64,000 bases of DNA from contig NC_134029.1 of NCBI RefSeq assembly GCF_964204645.1, positions 17,316,450 to 17,380,449 on the forward strand, in the 5' to 3' direction. The translations under genes and the position numbers were made by a program. Shown here in pieces: positions 21,010 to 33,330 of the stretch (positions are counted from its first letter, which is position 1; the number at the start of each line of letters is the position of its first letter). Origin of the DNA: Tubulanus polymorphus (Eukaryota; Nemertea; Palaeonemertea; Tubulaniformes; Tubulanidae). A model generated the notes under the pieces. It was not told where the DNA came from. It did no database searches and saw only the letters and a program-made list of their open reading frames with translations.

Positions 21010-21570
21010 TCAATCAAGTATCGGTGACGTTTCAGTCACGTGTGTATTTACGTAAGCACCGGTGTTTGAGGCTTCGCTGAATGACGTAATAGCTACGTTA
21101 ATTACTATTAACAGAAACGACATGATACCAACGGCATTACTGAGTATATCCGACAGTTGAAACGGATCATGTTTCTCATCTGTTTCACTGGGTTTCGGTT
21201 TGGATTCTTTATGTGAAACGGTCAATAATAAAACAGTTATAATTATTTCAAAACCAATCGATAAACTGAGTAAAGTTAAGAGTAAATCGAAATATTGACT
21301 GTGTTCGCGACCACGACTCAAAACAGATCTCAACTGACTTATATTAGATGTCAATAAAGTCAAATTGGAAAGATTGTGGACGTTAGTCTTCTTCGTGTTG
21401 TAGCCTTTCTTCGATACATTTGATGCTCGTTGTTTTGGGCGCTTCTCTCCGTCCGAATATTCCCGAGTTTTACCGACACCTCCCGAGTCTCGAGTACCGT
21501 ACGATTGTACACCTTCCTCGATATCATCACTACTTCCTGCCACTAATGGCATTTCCACTTCGGCTTTTTT
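21010..21570 (-). CDS. ninjurin-family protein (terminal exon)
   Basis: The ninjurin domain is clear: an amphipathic segment (LSNLTLLTSNISQLRSVL), then two membrane helices (FDLLLTLLSLSIGFEIIITV and SNAVGIMSFLLIVINVAITS). Ninjurins are plasma-membrane proteins that, in mammals, oligomerise to rupture membranes in lytic death and mediate adhesion; a similar role here is inference. A splice acceptor precedes 21570. Translation could start at the ATG at 21552 or come from an upstream exon. The N-terminal ~60 residues are polar (SSDDIEEGVQSYGTRDSG), as in other ninjurins. The stop is at 21010-21012. Confidence 0.85.
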   Translation of the reverse strand, partial: KKAEVEMPLVAGSSDDIEEGVQSYGTRDSGGVGKTREYSDGEKRPKQRASNVSKKGYNTKKTNVHNLSNLTLLTSNISQLRSVLSRGREHSQYFDLLLTLLSLSIGFEIIITVLLLTVSHKESKPKPSETDEKHDPFQLSDILSNAVGIMSFLLIVINVAITSFSEASNTGAYVNTHVTETSPILD

Positions 21571-21855
21571 CTACAAAAAAATTGTTTGTCATTTTAAGTT
21601 GAAAAAAATACATCGGTGAAAATTAGAACGAATTGGTGAAAACTAATTACCATAATCGCCCTGAAGTCTATCAAAGTTGGCGTGTATAGTAACCAATCCA
21701 AAATTATAATCACTCTGAAATGATGAACAGTTCAATGGATTTTCTGTTAGAAACATTTTTCGCCAGGACGCTTTTTCTCCTAAGAGCGGCCTAGAATCGG
21801 TGTCTGATTTAACTAATTTTCTCTAATATCGCATCACTCGGGACGCGATGTTTTG

Positions 21856-22121
21856 ACACCAGTGAAGTTCATTACTTGTTCCTTATTCCTTATTCCGTTG
21901 CTTATTGAGAATTCATCTCCCAATAAGGAACAAGTAACATGTTACTTGTTCCTTGTTCCTTATTCAGATTTTCGTCTTTACCGGTTCAATTTTCGTTACT
22001 TATTGAGAATTCATCTCCCAATAAGGAACAAGTAACATGTTACTTGTTCCTTATTGGGAGATGAATTCTCAATAAGTAACGGAATAAGGAATAAGGAACA
22101 AGTAATGAACTTCACTGGGGT
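21856..22121. mobile_element. 266-bp palindromic MITE with 9-bp target duplication
   Basis: The ends ACACCAGTGAAG and CTTCACTGGGGT are inverted repeats with one mismatch, and the arms continue as a long, interrupted palindrome built from ATTACTTGTTCCTTATT and GAGAATTCATCTCCCAATAA blocks. GATGTTTTG flanks both sides (21847-21855 and 22122-22130). A 9-bp duplication with long arms suggests a MULE-type element. No ORF. Confidence 0.8.
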
Positions 22122-22130
22122 GATGTTTTG

Positions 22131-24951
22131 TTGTCTTTTAAAGGCGAATGCCACTCAAAAGATGCAGCATGCCAGTCAATACCGGGTTCTTTATTTGGCG
22201 TAAGGGGATGCCAATCGGTGCGTCTCAACGGGGTTAGTTCTAACCCTGGCATGCCATTTGGCATGGCATTTTTCTTGGTTTTTCTCTTTACACTTATGAT
22301 ATTCATGTTTTAAAGTTGGGATGCCTTAAATATCTTTAATTATGAGTTCCAGGGACTAGGAAAATATCTATAATATATGGCTGATTAGTGAGGCGATCGT
22401 ATCAACGTATCATTGCTAAATGTAATGGAAATGATTTCATAAAGCTTCTGGGCGCTAGTCCAGTATACGACATTATAGTGCGTGTGTAGAGTTATACTGC
22501 GTTCTTCGGTCAGTGTTAACAGCGTTTGACAGTTGACAGTTAGAGTAAACGACGAGACGAGCTGGTAACCTGTCAACCATGACTGCAGTGTGGCTTTTAT
22601 TTCATCTGCCTTTTGCTGATATTTTTCTTCATTATAGATTTTCATTGTTTATCATATATGCATTGTGTAAGAATCATAAGGTTGCGGATGACATAGGCCT
22701 ATATATGTTTAATATTTCGAAAATACCAAAAAAGGTACATGAATAAAATTGCAAATCTATTTCCGGGGCACATTCGCATGCACTTAAGCAATTTCACTGC
22801 CATAACAGGCAAGTTCATGCGTGAATAAGCGTCCCCATATTTACCTATTTAAGTTCATGCTGCATTGAGCGTTACGTTATTTCGGTATAAAAATGAAATA
22901 TCAACAACCAATCTGTCAGCACAGATATATTATATTGGGTCTAGGGCTAGGGTTTCGATAGGGTTAGTGTCAAAAGGGTGAGAAGAGGGTCCTGAGGGTT
23001 CCGTTTTACCCCTAGGGATAGGATTAGGGTAAGGTGAGGTACTATAGATAGTTAAAACATTCACATGGTTGTCAGCGAGTTCGTTGGTCTTGTGGTATGA
23101 CGCTGCGCTCGTAATCGTATCGGTGGGGTTTCAATTCGATCGAATTGCAGATGGCCACGACGTTTACTTTTTAATGATATTTCTTTCTCTTCTAATGCAA
23201 CCAGACAAGTCGTTCATCTTGGGTTATCATAGGGAGGATGTGTAGGGTGTCACGTGTCAACCGTCTTGTGCATTCATCACCTAACTGTTATGTAGGGTGT
23301 CATCTGTCAGCCGTCTTGTGGAGTCGTCACCCTAGTATGTAAGATGTCGCATGTCATCAGCTGTAGAATAGGGATCCCCAATCAACGATCTATTTTCATG
23401 GAACTTCTTTTAGTTCCATATTACTACGCGTTCTTTCAGCTTGCGCATTAATTCCTCGATTTACTCAAAAGTATCTCTACACGTTGCACTATAATGTCGT
23501 ATATCGGACTTGGGCCAGCTTCTGACTGTGCTCGGAAGTTTGTGATGAATATTTGTAGCGATAATTCCAGAATCATTGTCTCCTCATGTATTTTGTATAG
23601 ATAGGATCTGAGTCGTGGTCTCCACCCTGCCAACAGGATCACGAATGGGGATATAGCAATTTTCCTTCGAATTATCAGCTAAATTCGAGTTAAAGGTTAA
23701 CCTCGTTGAAACCGGGCCTTTGTGTGGCTGTAACATTCACATCCCCAAGCCGTTTATCTGGATCATCGCTGGATGATCCGTAGTTTATAGCAGGGCAGTA
23801 GCTAAGCCTAGAAGTGCGGGTGATGGCGAGAACGAAGCGAGATTACACGTCACGCTGTTCACTCGACTTCAACTGAACCTCCATCTAGGACCCATATACT
23901 ACTTTCGGATTTTTCTTATAAATATCTAGGCCTTTATGGTGATATTTTGTACCGGTTCTAATAGATTTTAATGAAGTTTTTGTTTCTATAGAAATCGAAA
24001 CAATATTGTTTTCGAAATTAATGGCGGTGTCTTGAGGTATATCAGGCAATACAATTTTTCCAGGCGCACAAAAAAAGAACACGCAATTTGCAAATTAGTT
24101 TGTAAAAATTATTGTTATTCAAGATACTGACTGTGGAGAGAACAAAAAAATATATGAGAAGGCACTGATTAAACAAAGAAAATTAAAACAAAACATATTA
24201 TATTTTAATTGAATCGTCGCAATTAGAATGTTCGCAATGCCAAACGCCTTCCATGCCACGTTTAAAACTAATCCATCTCAATGCGCGAGGTGCCGCCGCT
24301 TCACGCTGTTGCGATTTTTTTGTTTGAATCTCGGACAATCATCACAGTTTATTGATAGAACGGTATAAAATGTGATAAAATGAACGTATTTCAGTAAACT
24401 GTAGCTCGTACTTTGACGGCTGCATGAGCGTAAGCGCGCGTGTAATTATCCGGGATTACTCAATCCTGTAAACCTAGAAGCTGAACCTGCCACACACAAC
24501 TCGCAAGTTGTACATCGTGTGTACGGCGAATAAATTTGATTGGACCCAACGTGTACGACTTATGCGAGGTTGACTTTAGACTGTTATAAATCATATTAGT
24601 CCATGTAACATTGTATTAATTTTGGTGATATTAGATCAATACATACCGGTAATAGTGTCTCTTCACTTGTGTCTCACTGAGTGTCTTACAGCTATAACTA
24701 TGGTCAACCGACGACGCCGTTTTCTGTATGTTTATAGTGTTTTGACGTGTTTTATCGTGTTTAACAGTTTAACGTGTTTGCGTGTATTTATGAATGGCTA
24801 ATTCTGCTTTGTGCTTCTTCAAGATTAAAACTATTGTCTCCCTCAGCGAGTGACTGAATTGTACACAACCAACTTGAATTTAAGGGCTGGATAAATCTAA
24901 GTTCATCCGCAAGAAATATATTCATAGAAAGTACATGTTTTCAATCATTGA
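22131..24951. other. host non-coding DNA
   Basis: No convincing gene. A ~55-bp block (GTAGGGTGTCA ... CCGTCTTGTG) occurs twice at 23236-23335. A ~55-bp stretch around GTATACGACATTATAGTGC (22460) recurs inverted near 23500, which suggests an old repeat family. GGGTTAGG-like degenerate sequence lies at 22935-23040. Confidence 0.45.
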
Positions 24952-27909
24952 TTATTCAGATCCATGTTTCTTCCTACAGAGCATGAGCTGTTTACAAGCC
25001 TTCCGGTACTGTCTGAAAATAGAGAAACCAAAACCGGTTTCAGAGATAAATCTAACTCGACGATAACAGAGACTTAACAATTAAATTTCAAACCTGTTAA
25101 AGATAGGATAGATTAATGGATTAAGAGCTGCGTTTAATCCACCAAATCCAATCAAGCCAGCTTTAATATCGTAGTAACCTCCTCTAAATACGATAACACT
25201 GTCAGGCAACAGGGCATTATAGTCGAGGAAATTCCATATACGAATCGGACCCCAGAATAACAGAAACAAAACCGCGCTGACCACTAACATTGTAACAGTC
25301 TGTAACAGATGGATAATGAGATATGGGATATGGCGAAACAAGACGCTGGATTATTCGTAGTGAAAATCAGTTTGCTTTCGATTTTTTAGGTCTCCAAATC
25401 CGAAAATTATAAAGATAGATATAAGATCCGCTTTCTCATTCAGTACACGCATAAATTGTGTTACAAATGAGTTACAAGTTGACTCGGATTTAATTAGAAT
25501 GCTTAAGGATAATGAAGTGCAGTAACCCAGTGCCACTAGCGATCCTGGTGGATGATCGCCGAATCCTCGCTTGCCACGGTAGTGTTGCCGGTATCCCAAA
25601 CATGGAGCGAGGGTCAATGGGATACCAGCAACGCTACCGATCTCCTGACAGAACCTCAGTAAACTTACTCGCTTACGATCAGCTATGTCTCCTGTAGACC
25701 TATCATTTACTGCACTATAAAAGTAATAGATAAATTAAAACAGATTCATTTCAATATTTTAATTTTTGATTTGAGATCTATATCTAAGAATTCAGACAGA
25801 CCTGTTTGCAGCTCTCATTGTACGATTAGTTGTTATGCTGACAATCAATACTCGACAGACTAGTGAATATAATGCTACAATCACTAAACCCGGAATCAGA
25901 AACAAAACCACGAAATTAAAACAGCCGATACTAATATTGAGAACAGAGTGTATAGCGTGGTAGTATTGAGATGAAGTAGTCTCCGAGCAGGCGATGCGTA
26001 ATTTATGACCAACTGGATACTGTGTTCGAACCCGCAGTTTCTATAAATAAACCATTTCACTTACTGTGTAATTCATGAAGCTTTCCGACGAGGAGGAGAA
26101 TGAGGGGAGGAAGGCAGGAGGAGGGGTTGTAGTGACGTCACCTTTGGTTTAAGATTTAATGATCAATTTGAATGGAAATATTTCGTTAGAGATTAACGAT
26201 CGAACACGTGATCAGTGGTGACAAACATCCCACCATGCTGTACCCAGGGCCAAATTCGGTTTTCCTATCTAGTCAACTAGTAGTCGGAACTAATAACCGA
26301 ATGCGCTTGATTTCCGAACTATTTCCGGAATATAGATCCGATCAATTAACATTCGGTTTCACTTAGTTTGACTTTTGTCGACTAATCAGATAACCGAAGT
26401 TGGCCTTGACAGACTGGTGCAAGGTTTGGTCGGGGTTTAAGCAGCTGGTGTTTTCTTTAGAGTTTATTAGTAAAACAAAATATCTCTCATTTTAAGCTGC
26501 TGGAGGGGGAAGGAGATGTCGGGGTACAGGGGGGGGGGATACTTTACGTATATTTGTGACGTTGGTGACGCGAGTAAAACTGATAGAATCCACAGTAAGA
26601 CACAAACTATTATTGATCGCTTGACTGTTAATAATATCTGTGCTTTCAGCGGATGACAGATGGCGATATAACTGAAATGAAAATACAAATATTTCTCACT
26701 CGACTGCAGCGCAAATAGATATGTTTGGGTGGCAGTTAGGGTAGGGGTTAGATGACATACCGCTCAGCGGCTATAGCCAGTACTGTGTAAATAGAAACGA
26801 CAAACGCCATCTCGCCGAGTACGTGTGACCCTTTACAAATCCATTCAGAAGTGAACGCGAACTGATCGGCTACCCGAACAAACTACAAAACAATCTCTTC
26901 AATCTATTATAATCACTTATATCAGGGCCCAGCCTTCAGTGACAACCAGGTATATATATATAACGATGGAATAAGTAGATAAAGGGAAGTCGCACAGTGT
27001 AAGGGTTAGCTGAAGATTGCTGTTAGAAACGGTCGTTTTTTCATCAATTGTTAATTATAGTCGTCTCTTTTTTAGATTCTTAGTTCAATCGAACAGTTAT
27101 GTAACACTGATAGAGACACTACTAACCTGCAGCGGTAGAACTACGAGAATCAACATTAAATCAGCCGCAGATCTCGAAACTAATAAAACGTTAGTCGAAC
27201 CGTTTTGTCTCATGTAAACTGTAGAAATTATCACAATTGCGTTACCTGCATTATAGATCAATATTTAGAACACTGATCCGACGCACACACGACAGTGAAA
27301 TATCAGGGTTCAACTCACCGAAAACGCCAAGGATCGTAGTAAACGTCATTATACCTAACGCCGAATACCAGCGAATTACTTTCAATAAATCGTTCCTCTC
27401 TTTATCAGCCTGGTCGTCTCTTTCACCTCTGATATTACTAATAACTGTCTGAATCTCTATAACGTGTGGATGATTTCTATCTCCATACAGAGCCATGGCG
27501 ATTCTATATTTCTCAACTACCTGTGCTTCAACCGCTGTTAGATACTCGTACAAATCGTTATTGTAATATTTAGCCGTTATTAAACGTCTGTATGAATTGG
27601 GAATTAGTTTGTTCTGTTTTAGGATCTTGCCGAAATTTCTCCTGTCGCAACGGAATGATACAATATGTCTGGCACAGACAGATTGCTGCTGCTGGGGTCT
27701 TACCGTGGTAACCACATCAATTAGAGAAGTGTTATCCGGCGCGGCTGAGAGACCGTTTAAAACACACCACAAGGAGCAAAACCATAAAAACCACTGAATT
27801 CTGAAAAATCAGTACATGTAATTTACAAAATTGAGAGAACCTACTTAAATTTTTGAAACATCGATACAAAAGATGGAATAGTTACTTACAGAACATTAGC
27901 AGCAGCCAT
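24952..27909 (-). CDS. class A (rhodopsin-type) G-protein-coupled receptor, eight exons, 472 aa
   Basis: Exons on the - strand: 27909-27890, 27800-27319, 27245-27127, 26882-26761, 26671-26548, 26040-25802, 25345-25094 and 25012-24952. All junctions have GT/AG, phases agree and the total is exactly 473 codons including the stop. Features: a signal peptide, a ~115-residue extracellular N-terminus, TM1 with GVFGNAIVI, ECL1 Cys in EWICKGSH, TM3 ending AIAAERYIAICHPLKAQ (ERY in place of DRY), ECL2 Cys in RIACSE, TM6 with LFLLFWGPIR, TM7 with LNPLIYPIF (NPxxY) and a Cys-containing tail. The ERYIAICHPLKAQ block favours a peptide receptor. The ligand cannot be named. Exon boundaries are predicted from sequence only. 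Confidence 0.88.
26250..26409. mobile_element. possible MITE in a GPCR intron
   Basis: The ends GGCCAAATTCGGTT and AACCGAAGTTGGCC are inverted repeats with few mismatches, about 160 bp apart, with further partial palindromes (CTAGTCAACTAGTAG). I could not find a clear target duplication. Confidence 0.45.
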
Positions 27910-28369
27910 TTTAGACACAGTTTGATACACGTATGACGGTCAATTAGTAAGCCAGACAGAGAGACAGTCACACAGTCAGATGGTGGTTTATCGTGGACCA
28001 CACCCGAATTACTACATGTCAGAACAACTGACTATGAACACGTTCCGTTAAAACTGTGTTTAATTAACCACAAAAACATGAAAAGGTAAAAACGGGAGAA
28101 GCTTGAGAATTCCTGCGGCTCCATCAGTCAAGCATGAGGAGTAATTCCTGGTCATTGTTTTACTGCACGATTTATCACGATATGATACAAATATCTATAT
28201 TATCTGCAACCTTATTTGTGCAAAAACGCGATATAAAATGATCGTGATTTGTGCAACACAACTAGGAATCATTATGAGTAACTAATGTATCAAAAAACTT
28301 AAATTGAATATCTAGGGGCAATTTTAGATTCCTAGTTTTATTTATTTAGATTCCTAGTTTTATTTATTT
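27910..28369. other. non-coding DNA upstream of the GPCR gene
   Basis: This should contain the GPCR promoter and 5' UTR, but no TATA element is obvious. A 24-bp direct repeat (GATTCCTAGTTTTATTTATTTA) lies at 28328-28374. Confidence 0.4.
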
Positions 28370-28735
28370 AGATTCCTTCGCTGTGCTTTTTCATGTAGAT
28401 TTTTCTTAGTCTTCCTGAGATTACCGTTCTTTTGAAATATGATACCTAGGTACTGATACTGATCGATGACTTCAACAGTTATCATTATTAAGTGTGAATT
28501 GTAATAATTCATTTGTTTTGAGGGTTCCTTTATTGAATATAGCAATCTTTTTTTTGTGACATTGGCCTTGATCTTATTTTCTGTACAATATTGTCCTAGA
28601 CAGTTAAGTCCTCGTTGTAGATTTTAAGCACTGTCTGAAATTATCATTTTGTCATCAGCATACAAAAGGATTGCCAGTTTGAGCGTGTTAACCGACTCAT
28701 CTACGTATTTCATCACCCATTTTAAAACCGTATTA
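28370..28735 (-). mobile_element. LINE reverse-transcriptase fragment
   Basis: The - strand reads as non-LTR retrotransposon RT palm: AILLYADDKMIISDSA, then a stop, then QYQYLGIIFQKNGN. YADD is the catalytic box. The fragment is short, contains a stop and a shift, and is related to but not the same as the LINE at 35995-38134. Confidence 0.8.
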
Positions 28736-28813
28736 CATTTATAATTCAAAATCACAAGCGCGACACAATTCGACAAGGCTACGGTTACAGGGGATCATAT
28801 CGCTAGAACACCG

Positions 28814-30135
28814 TTGGGGTATTTTGCAGAAGCTGAAACTTAGATGAACGCTCCAGAAGCGATTCCTGTCCTGGCAATTATCATTTCATTGCACAATTCT
28901 ATCAAAATAAATATCAATGCAAATTCTTTAAGCGGCTCAGATCGATTTTCTTGCAGTAGCATGCGAATAGCAAGTTCGTAGATGGCAGTAGGTGACGGTC
29001 GAGATGGATATGGTGGTTCGCTTGAAAAAAAGCAGATTTGATGTTTCGTTCCTGTTTCACTGGTTCTCTTAAATGAATGAACATTAGCGAGATCCCCGGA
29101 TCCCTGGGCTCTCTGTTCTTTCAAAGTGATCACTCGTGCCTCAGAGCTCTCCGAATCTCTCTGGCTCCGTGCCAGTGATCGTTCCTGTTTCCCGGCGAGT
29201 GATCACCCGATACCACGACACAGAGCACTGATTTCTGATTTCTTGCTCGCCCGTTTGAGGCCTGGATCTAGTTGCACATTTCTCGCGTAAAATCCGGATG
29301 TATGATTAGAATATTGGAAATGTACTATTCTAAACTCGATATTCAAACGAACATGGAGGTATGGATTCCTGTATTCCAGAATATCGTACAAAAAGAATCT
29401 GATGAAATACATTAGTGTAACTTTTTATCGTGATTACTCTTTATTCGAGCTTATGTATGATTAACATCATGATAAGAATTCGAAGTTATCAAATGGTTCG
29501 TAAGGACAACATCTTTCCAATTACAGATACATGGCAATCCTATCTTTTCAATTTCAACATCTATAAATCAGAAATCGGGAATTTGTTAATAACAAAACAT
29601 AACTAGAAAGTCTCGCACGCAATGAACAAAATAAATTGCCTTCTGCAGCGATGGCTCCAATGATGGCTCCAATGACCATAAACAAGGCCAAGGGCCAAGT
29701 CAGGGATAAATTTCCGTGAATACCCAAGACCCAGTTCCATAATTCTTGATTAAGATTTGACATTAGGGTTAAAACATTGGAAATGATTTCAAAATCTCAA
29801 CTATAACACCAATCAAAACCGAGACACTTTGCAAATTACTTCAGCGTAGTTCAAAATCTTCTACTTTTGTAGTTTAGTCTTCTGAAACCTCGTAGATTCT
29901 AAACTTACCTCAGTTTTTGCTTTACATCACCCTAAAAGAGTGAACTTTTACTTACCTGAGTTTTGGGCGCGTTGTCGGAATATTCACAACAACTAACAAC
30001 TGATAGAGATTCGACACGTTTTATAGTTTAATGACACGCGATTTTTCTCATGGTTAAGCGGATTTTAGAATAATTCTCATCCATTTATCACGCAAAATTA
30101 ACCATTTTTTGAACTGTTATTTTCATTCTCATTTC
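28814..30135. repeat. segmental duplication, copy 1
   Basis: About 1.3 kb matches 58662-60130 in the same orientation, from GTATTTTGCAGAA on the left to the AT-rich stretch before TCTCATTTCAT on the right. Differences are substitutions and several small indels. It carries the promoter and 5' exon of the 6-cysteine peptide gene but a broken coding part. Confidence 0.85.
29510..30030 (-). pseudogene. broken copy of the 6-cysteine secreted peptide gene
   Basis: This is the counterpart of the gene at 59327-59598. The TATA-like CTATAAAACG (near 30018-30028) and the 5' splice donor after AAAACTCAG are kept. A deletion removed the start codon and first half of the signal-peptide exon, so only LALFMVIGAI-like residues remain. 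A second deletion of about 65-70 bp near 29520 removed most of the cysteine-rich exon. It cannot encode the peptide. Confidence 0.75.
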
Positions 30136-30392
30136 ATATTTCTCATTTGATATATTTCTTTTTTTTTTGTTTTGGAAAAAATGATAGAGAAATTATTCAG
30201 CTGTTTTTCGCGACTGCTAAAATCCCACACTTTTATTTTCCTTATCGCCTGCATTTTCCGCTTATTGTTTACTTTCAATTCTTATCAGTTTTTACCATCG
30301 GTGATTTTACTATATTGTTTGTGTTTCTATGTCGTAACATAGAATTAAGTTCAAATAAATTCCTGTAACCGCGGTGAAATTCTTTCAAGAAG

Positions 30393-31171
30393 ATGATATC
30401 TGTTTTCGGTAAGTTGAAAAGTTTACGCTTCATCCCCGTTGATTAAAAACTATTACGTTTGACACCGTTTTATATTGGTAAATCTCAATCTCGCATTGTA
30501 TATTCTTTTTGCGACATATACAGAAATTTTAACAGTGGCTTGTAAGAAATTTTTAGAGAAAGGTCTGAATTATACCCACATTTGATATCCATATTTTCAC
30601 TCTATTTCCACATTTTTTATTATATTGACTATCGATTATATTATTATTAACGTTTACATAGAGATTCCTAATAAAGACATTGAAACCATTTTGAAAGATG
30701 ATTTCAAAAAATCATGAATTTTAATGAAACCACACGGGCAATGACCCGAAAAGTCGTGTCTTTCAAAAGTTGATAATGCGAATAAACCATTTTTGAAAAT
30801 ATTGAAATCTTTCATTAAAAAATCTAAGATCCAAAAAAAACATTCTCGCTTAGTTGTTTTTCACATGATACAATGGTTGAATTCTAGTGAGTTTACTACT
30901 GTGTGCTGTAGTAATACCTGTGGCAAGTGAGAAATGTCCCCCTCTAGACAGATGTACATACACATGTGATACAGCACTAGATCGTATCTACCCTAAACAA
31001 ACTAAAGCACAATGCTACAAACATTGCGCTCATGAACATTCTTGCTGTAAGATATGTGAAAACCTGATGGGAAACTACGAGTACGATTGGTGCCACGATT
31101 GCTGTTATTATCCAGAAAAGGAATTTCAAGAACACTGGGGCTGCTCGAAATATGCTGATATCCTTAACTAA
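30393..31171 (+). CDS. secreted 12-cysteine peptide, two exons
   Basis: Exon 1 (30393-30408) gives the first five residues plus one base and ends at a GTAAGT donor. Exon 2 (30888-31171) follows an AG acceptor in matching phase. The first ~19 residues are a typical signal peptide. The mature part (~80 residues) has 12 cysteines, including two CC pairs, which could form six disulfides, and no membrane segment. I do not recognise the family. A secreted defence, venom-like or matrix peptide is possible; none is shown by the sequence. Confidence 0.75.
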
Positions 31172-32064
31172 AAATGGATTCATTGATTCATGCGTGAAAC
31201 GAAAATAAATGATAGTTAGTTAATTTTGTTTGTGTTGAGAAAATTTTCTAATTGATTCCTCGCGAAGGCTTCGGTCAAGTATCGTCTTTCTCTGGTCATC
31301 ACGCAGTTGTTTTAATGATAGCACCTTTCTCCTAGTCACGTCCCAATGGCACCGCGGCTCTGGAACATTACCACCACAAGTTCAACCACTTCAAAGTATC
31401 GATCGAAAGAGGAGTGATTTTGGGTCCAAAAACTTATTGACCACAGAAAAGCGATAGCCAGATCGTACCGATTGATGAAAATAAAAGCAAAGTGACGGTC
31501 ACCCCCAGCTGGCCATACGTACGTACGACAATGACGATGATGCAACAGGTGATAACTTTGCTGCAGTAAATGTGACTGGTGCTCGAACCCTATATTGTAA
31601 GGATTTCCTCTCTTTTATCGACAGTCTCTTAGAAAAGGTCTCCTAGTATCTTCCAACACCCCACGCAGTGGGCTAAATTCAATTTAAATTCAATTTCAAA
31701 TATACTTTATTGTTCCTTTGTTTATTATGAATACCGGTACACATCGGATTTCCACTTAAAAGTAGACAGCTCAAAGAGGTGAAAACAAAATGCACGCATT
31801 GGCCTACACTTGGAGTAATCATTTTACTGCTTCAAGTCCTAACCAATATGCCCGATATTCCCGCATTATATTCGATTGTTGTACACAACGTCATGTTAAT
31901 ACCGGCAATATAATTTGAGCCTCGGCTTTGAATGAGCTATTAAGACATGACAGTGACATCAAAATAGTATGATATTCTCACTCCCTGTCGTGCGGACATA
32001 CGGCAGAAATAAATATATATGGGAAAAACCGGGGCTGCCCAAGCGACGGCCCCAAACACTCAAA

Positions 32065-32475
32065 ACAGATCGTACCGTATTCCAAAGGCAACTAAAAGGA
32101 GTATACTAAACCAACCCCCCGGCCAATATGACCGAAGGCATGGCAACGGATACTAAGAGGCCCGTGGCAAGAGAGCTGATAAAGCCGGGTAAAAGACCGG
32201 AACCCAATATGTATCTTAAGACAATTCGAAATGTACACCAGGGAACTGCAGTGGATATCTGATCAGGGGCAGGAAAAGCAACCTCTCCAAAGTTACCCCA
32301 AGGAAACTTTGATAATCATTGAAAAATAAAATCCGCATCAAACAAACACCGGTAATGTAATATCACAGTATCGAAACCATGGTAACTAAAAAGGAGTATA
32401 CAAAACCAACCCCCAGCCAACATGACCGAAGCCATGACAACAACACCAAGAGGCCGGCGGCTAGAGAATTGAAAA
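32065..32475. repeat. ~120-bp direct repeat pair
   Basis: A block with GGAGTATACTAAACCAACCC and GCCAATATGACCGAAG at 32090-32170 recurs, diverged, at 32375-32460. It looks like part of an interspersed repeat family. No ORF. Confidence 0.6.
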
Positions 32476-33099
32476 CATGACGCGATGAAACAACAAATTG
32501 AAACTGATAGACGATCTAACTTTGTTACCAGTGTAAACAATCAATAGGTTTCAGACGCTCAAATCCTATATCCACCTTGAAACGGTAAAAGACACTGATC
32601 AACAAGTGAGACCCGTGGAATACAAGGGCAAACGCAACAAGAGGTTGGCCAGCCATAAACATGAACAATGAAAATGCTCAAATCTGAGTAGTCAAAAGAT
32701 TCGCATAAAACTGCAAATGTAAGGGATTTGTCACGCGTCCCTCACGAACGGAGCAAACTAAATCATGTGTTGAGCGCAACTAAACTCTCCACGGAAACGA
32801 AAATGCGCTAAATAAAATCACCGAAAATGATCAGAAAACCGAAATAATAGACGAACTCCCTGACCGATAAATCTCACAATAGTGGGACAACGTAGTATAC
32901 CGAAACACACTTAGAATTGCAGAACCAACAACCCTGACCTCTCGAGTTTTCTCTGCCCTAAAATTCATTTATTCTCTTTATTCTAAACGTAACGACTCCT
33001 CCATTCTTTTCTCATACACAGCTGACTCCGGGGTACACAGCCCTCCAGCTCGCACACAGTAGGCAACAGGACACACAGTCCTCAAGGCACACAGCCTCA

Positions 33100-33330
33100 T
33101 GTCCACACACAGTGGACAGCCACACACAGTGGCCTCAAAATTTTGTCCAAACATATTGGATACGACCACTGAAGTGGGCAATCAAAATATGAATATAAAA
33201 TTTGTCCAAACACATTGGATCCGACCACAGAAGTGGGCAAACAAAATATAAATATAAGATGTGTCCAAACACATTGGACGTCAACACACAGTGGACTACC
33301 CCCTATTCCACACACAGTGGACTACCCCGG
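33100..33330. repeat. minisatellite of ~62-bp and 13-bp units
   Basis: Units of TTGTCCAAACACATTGGATC plus AGTGGGCAA occur about three times at 33136-33285, bordered by repeated CACACACAGTGGA. The ORFs here follow from repeat structure, not coding. Confidence 0.8.

Noticed and set aside
25351-25697. Extra GPCR exon at 25.5 kb
   Set aside because: Including it puts a stop in frame. Direct splicing from 25802 to 25345 is phase-correct and gives a standard receptor.
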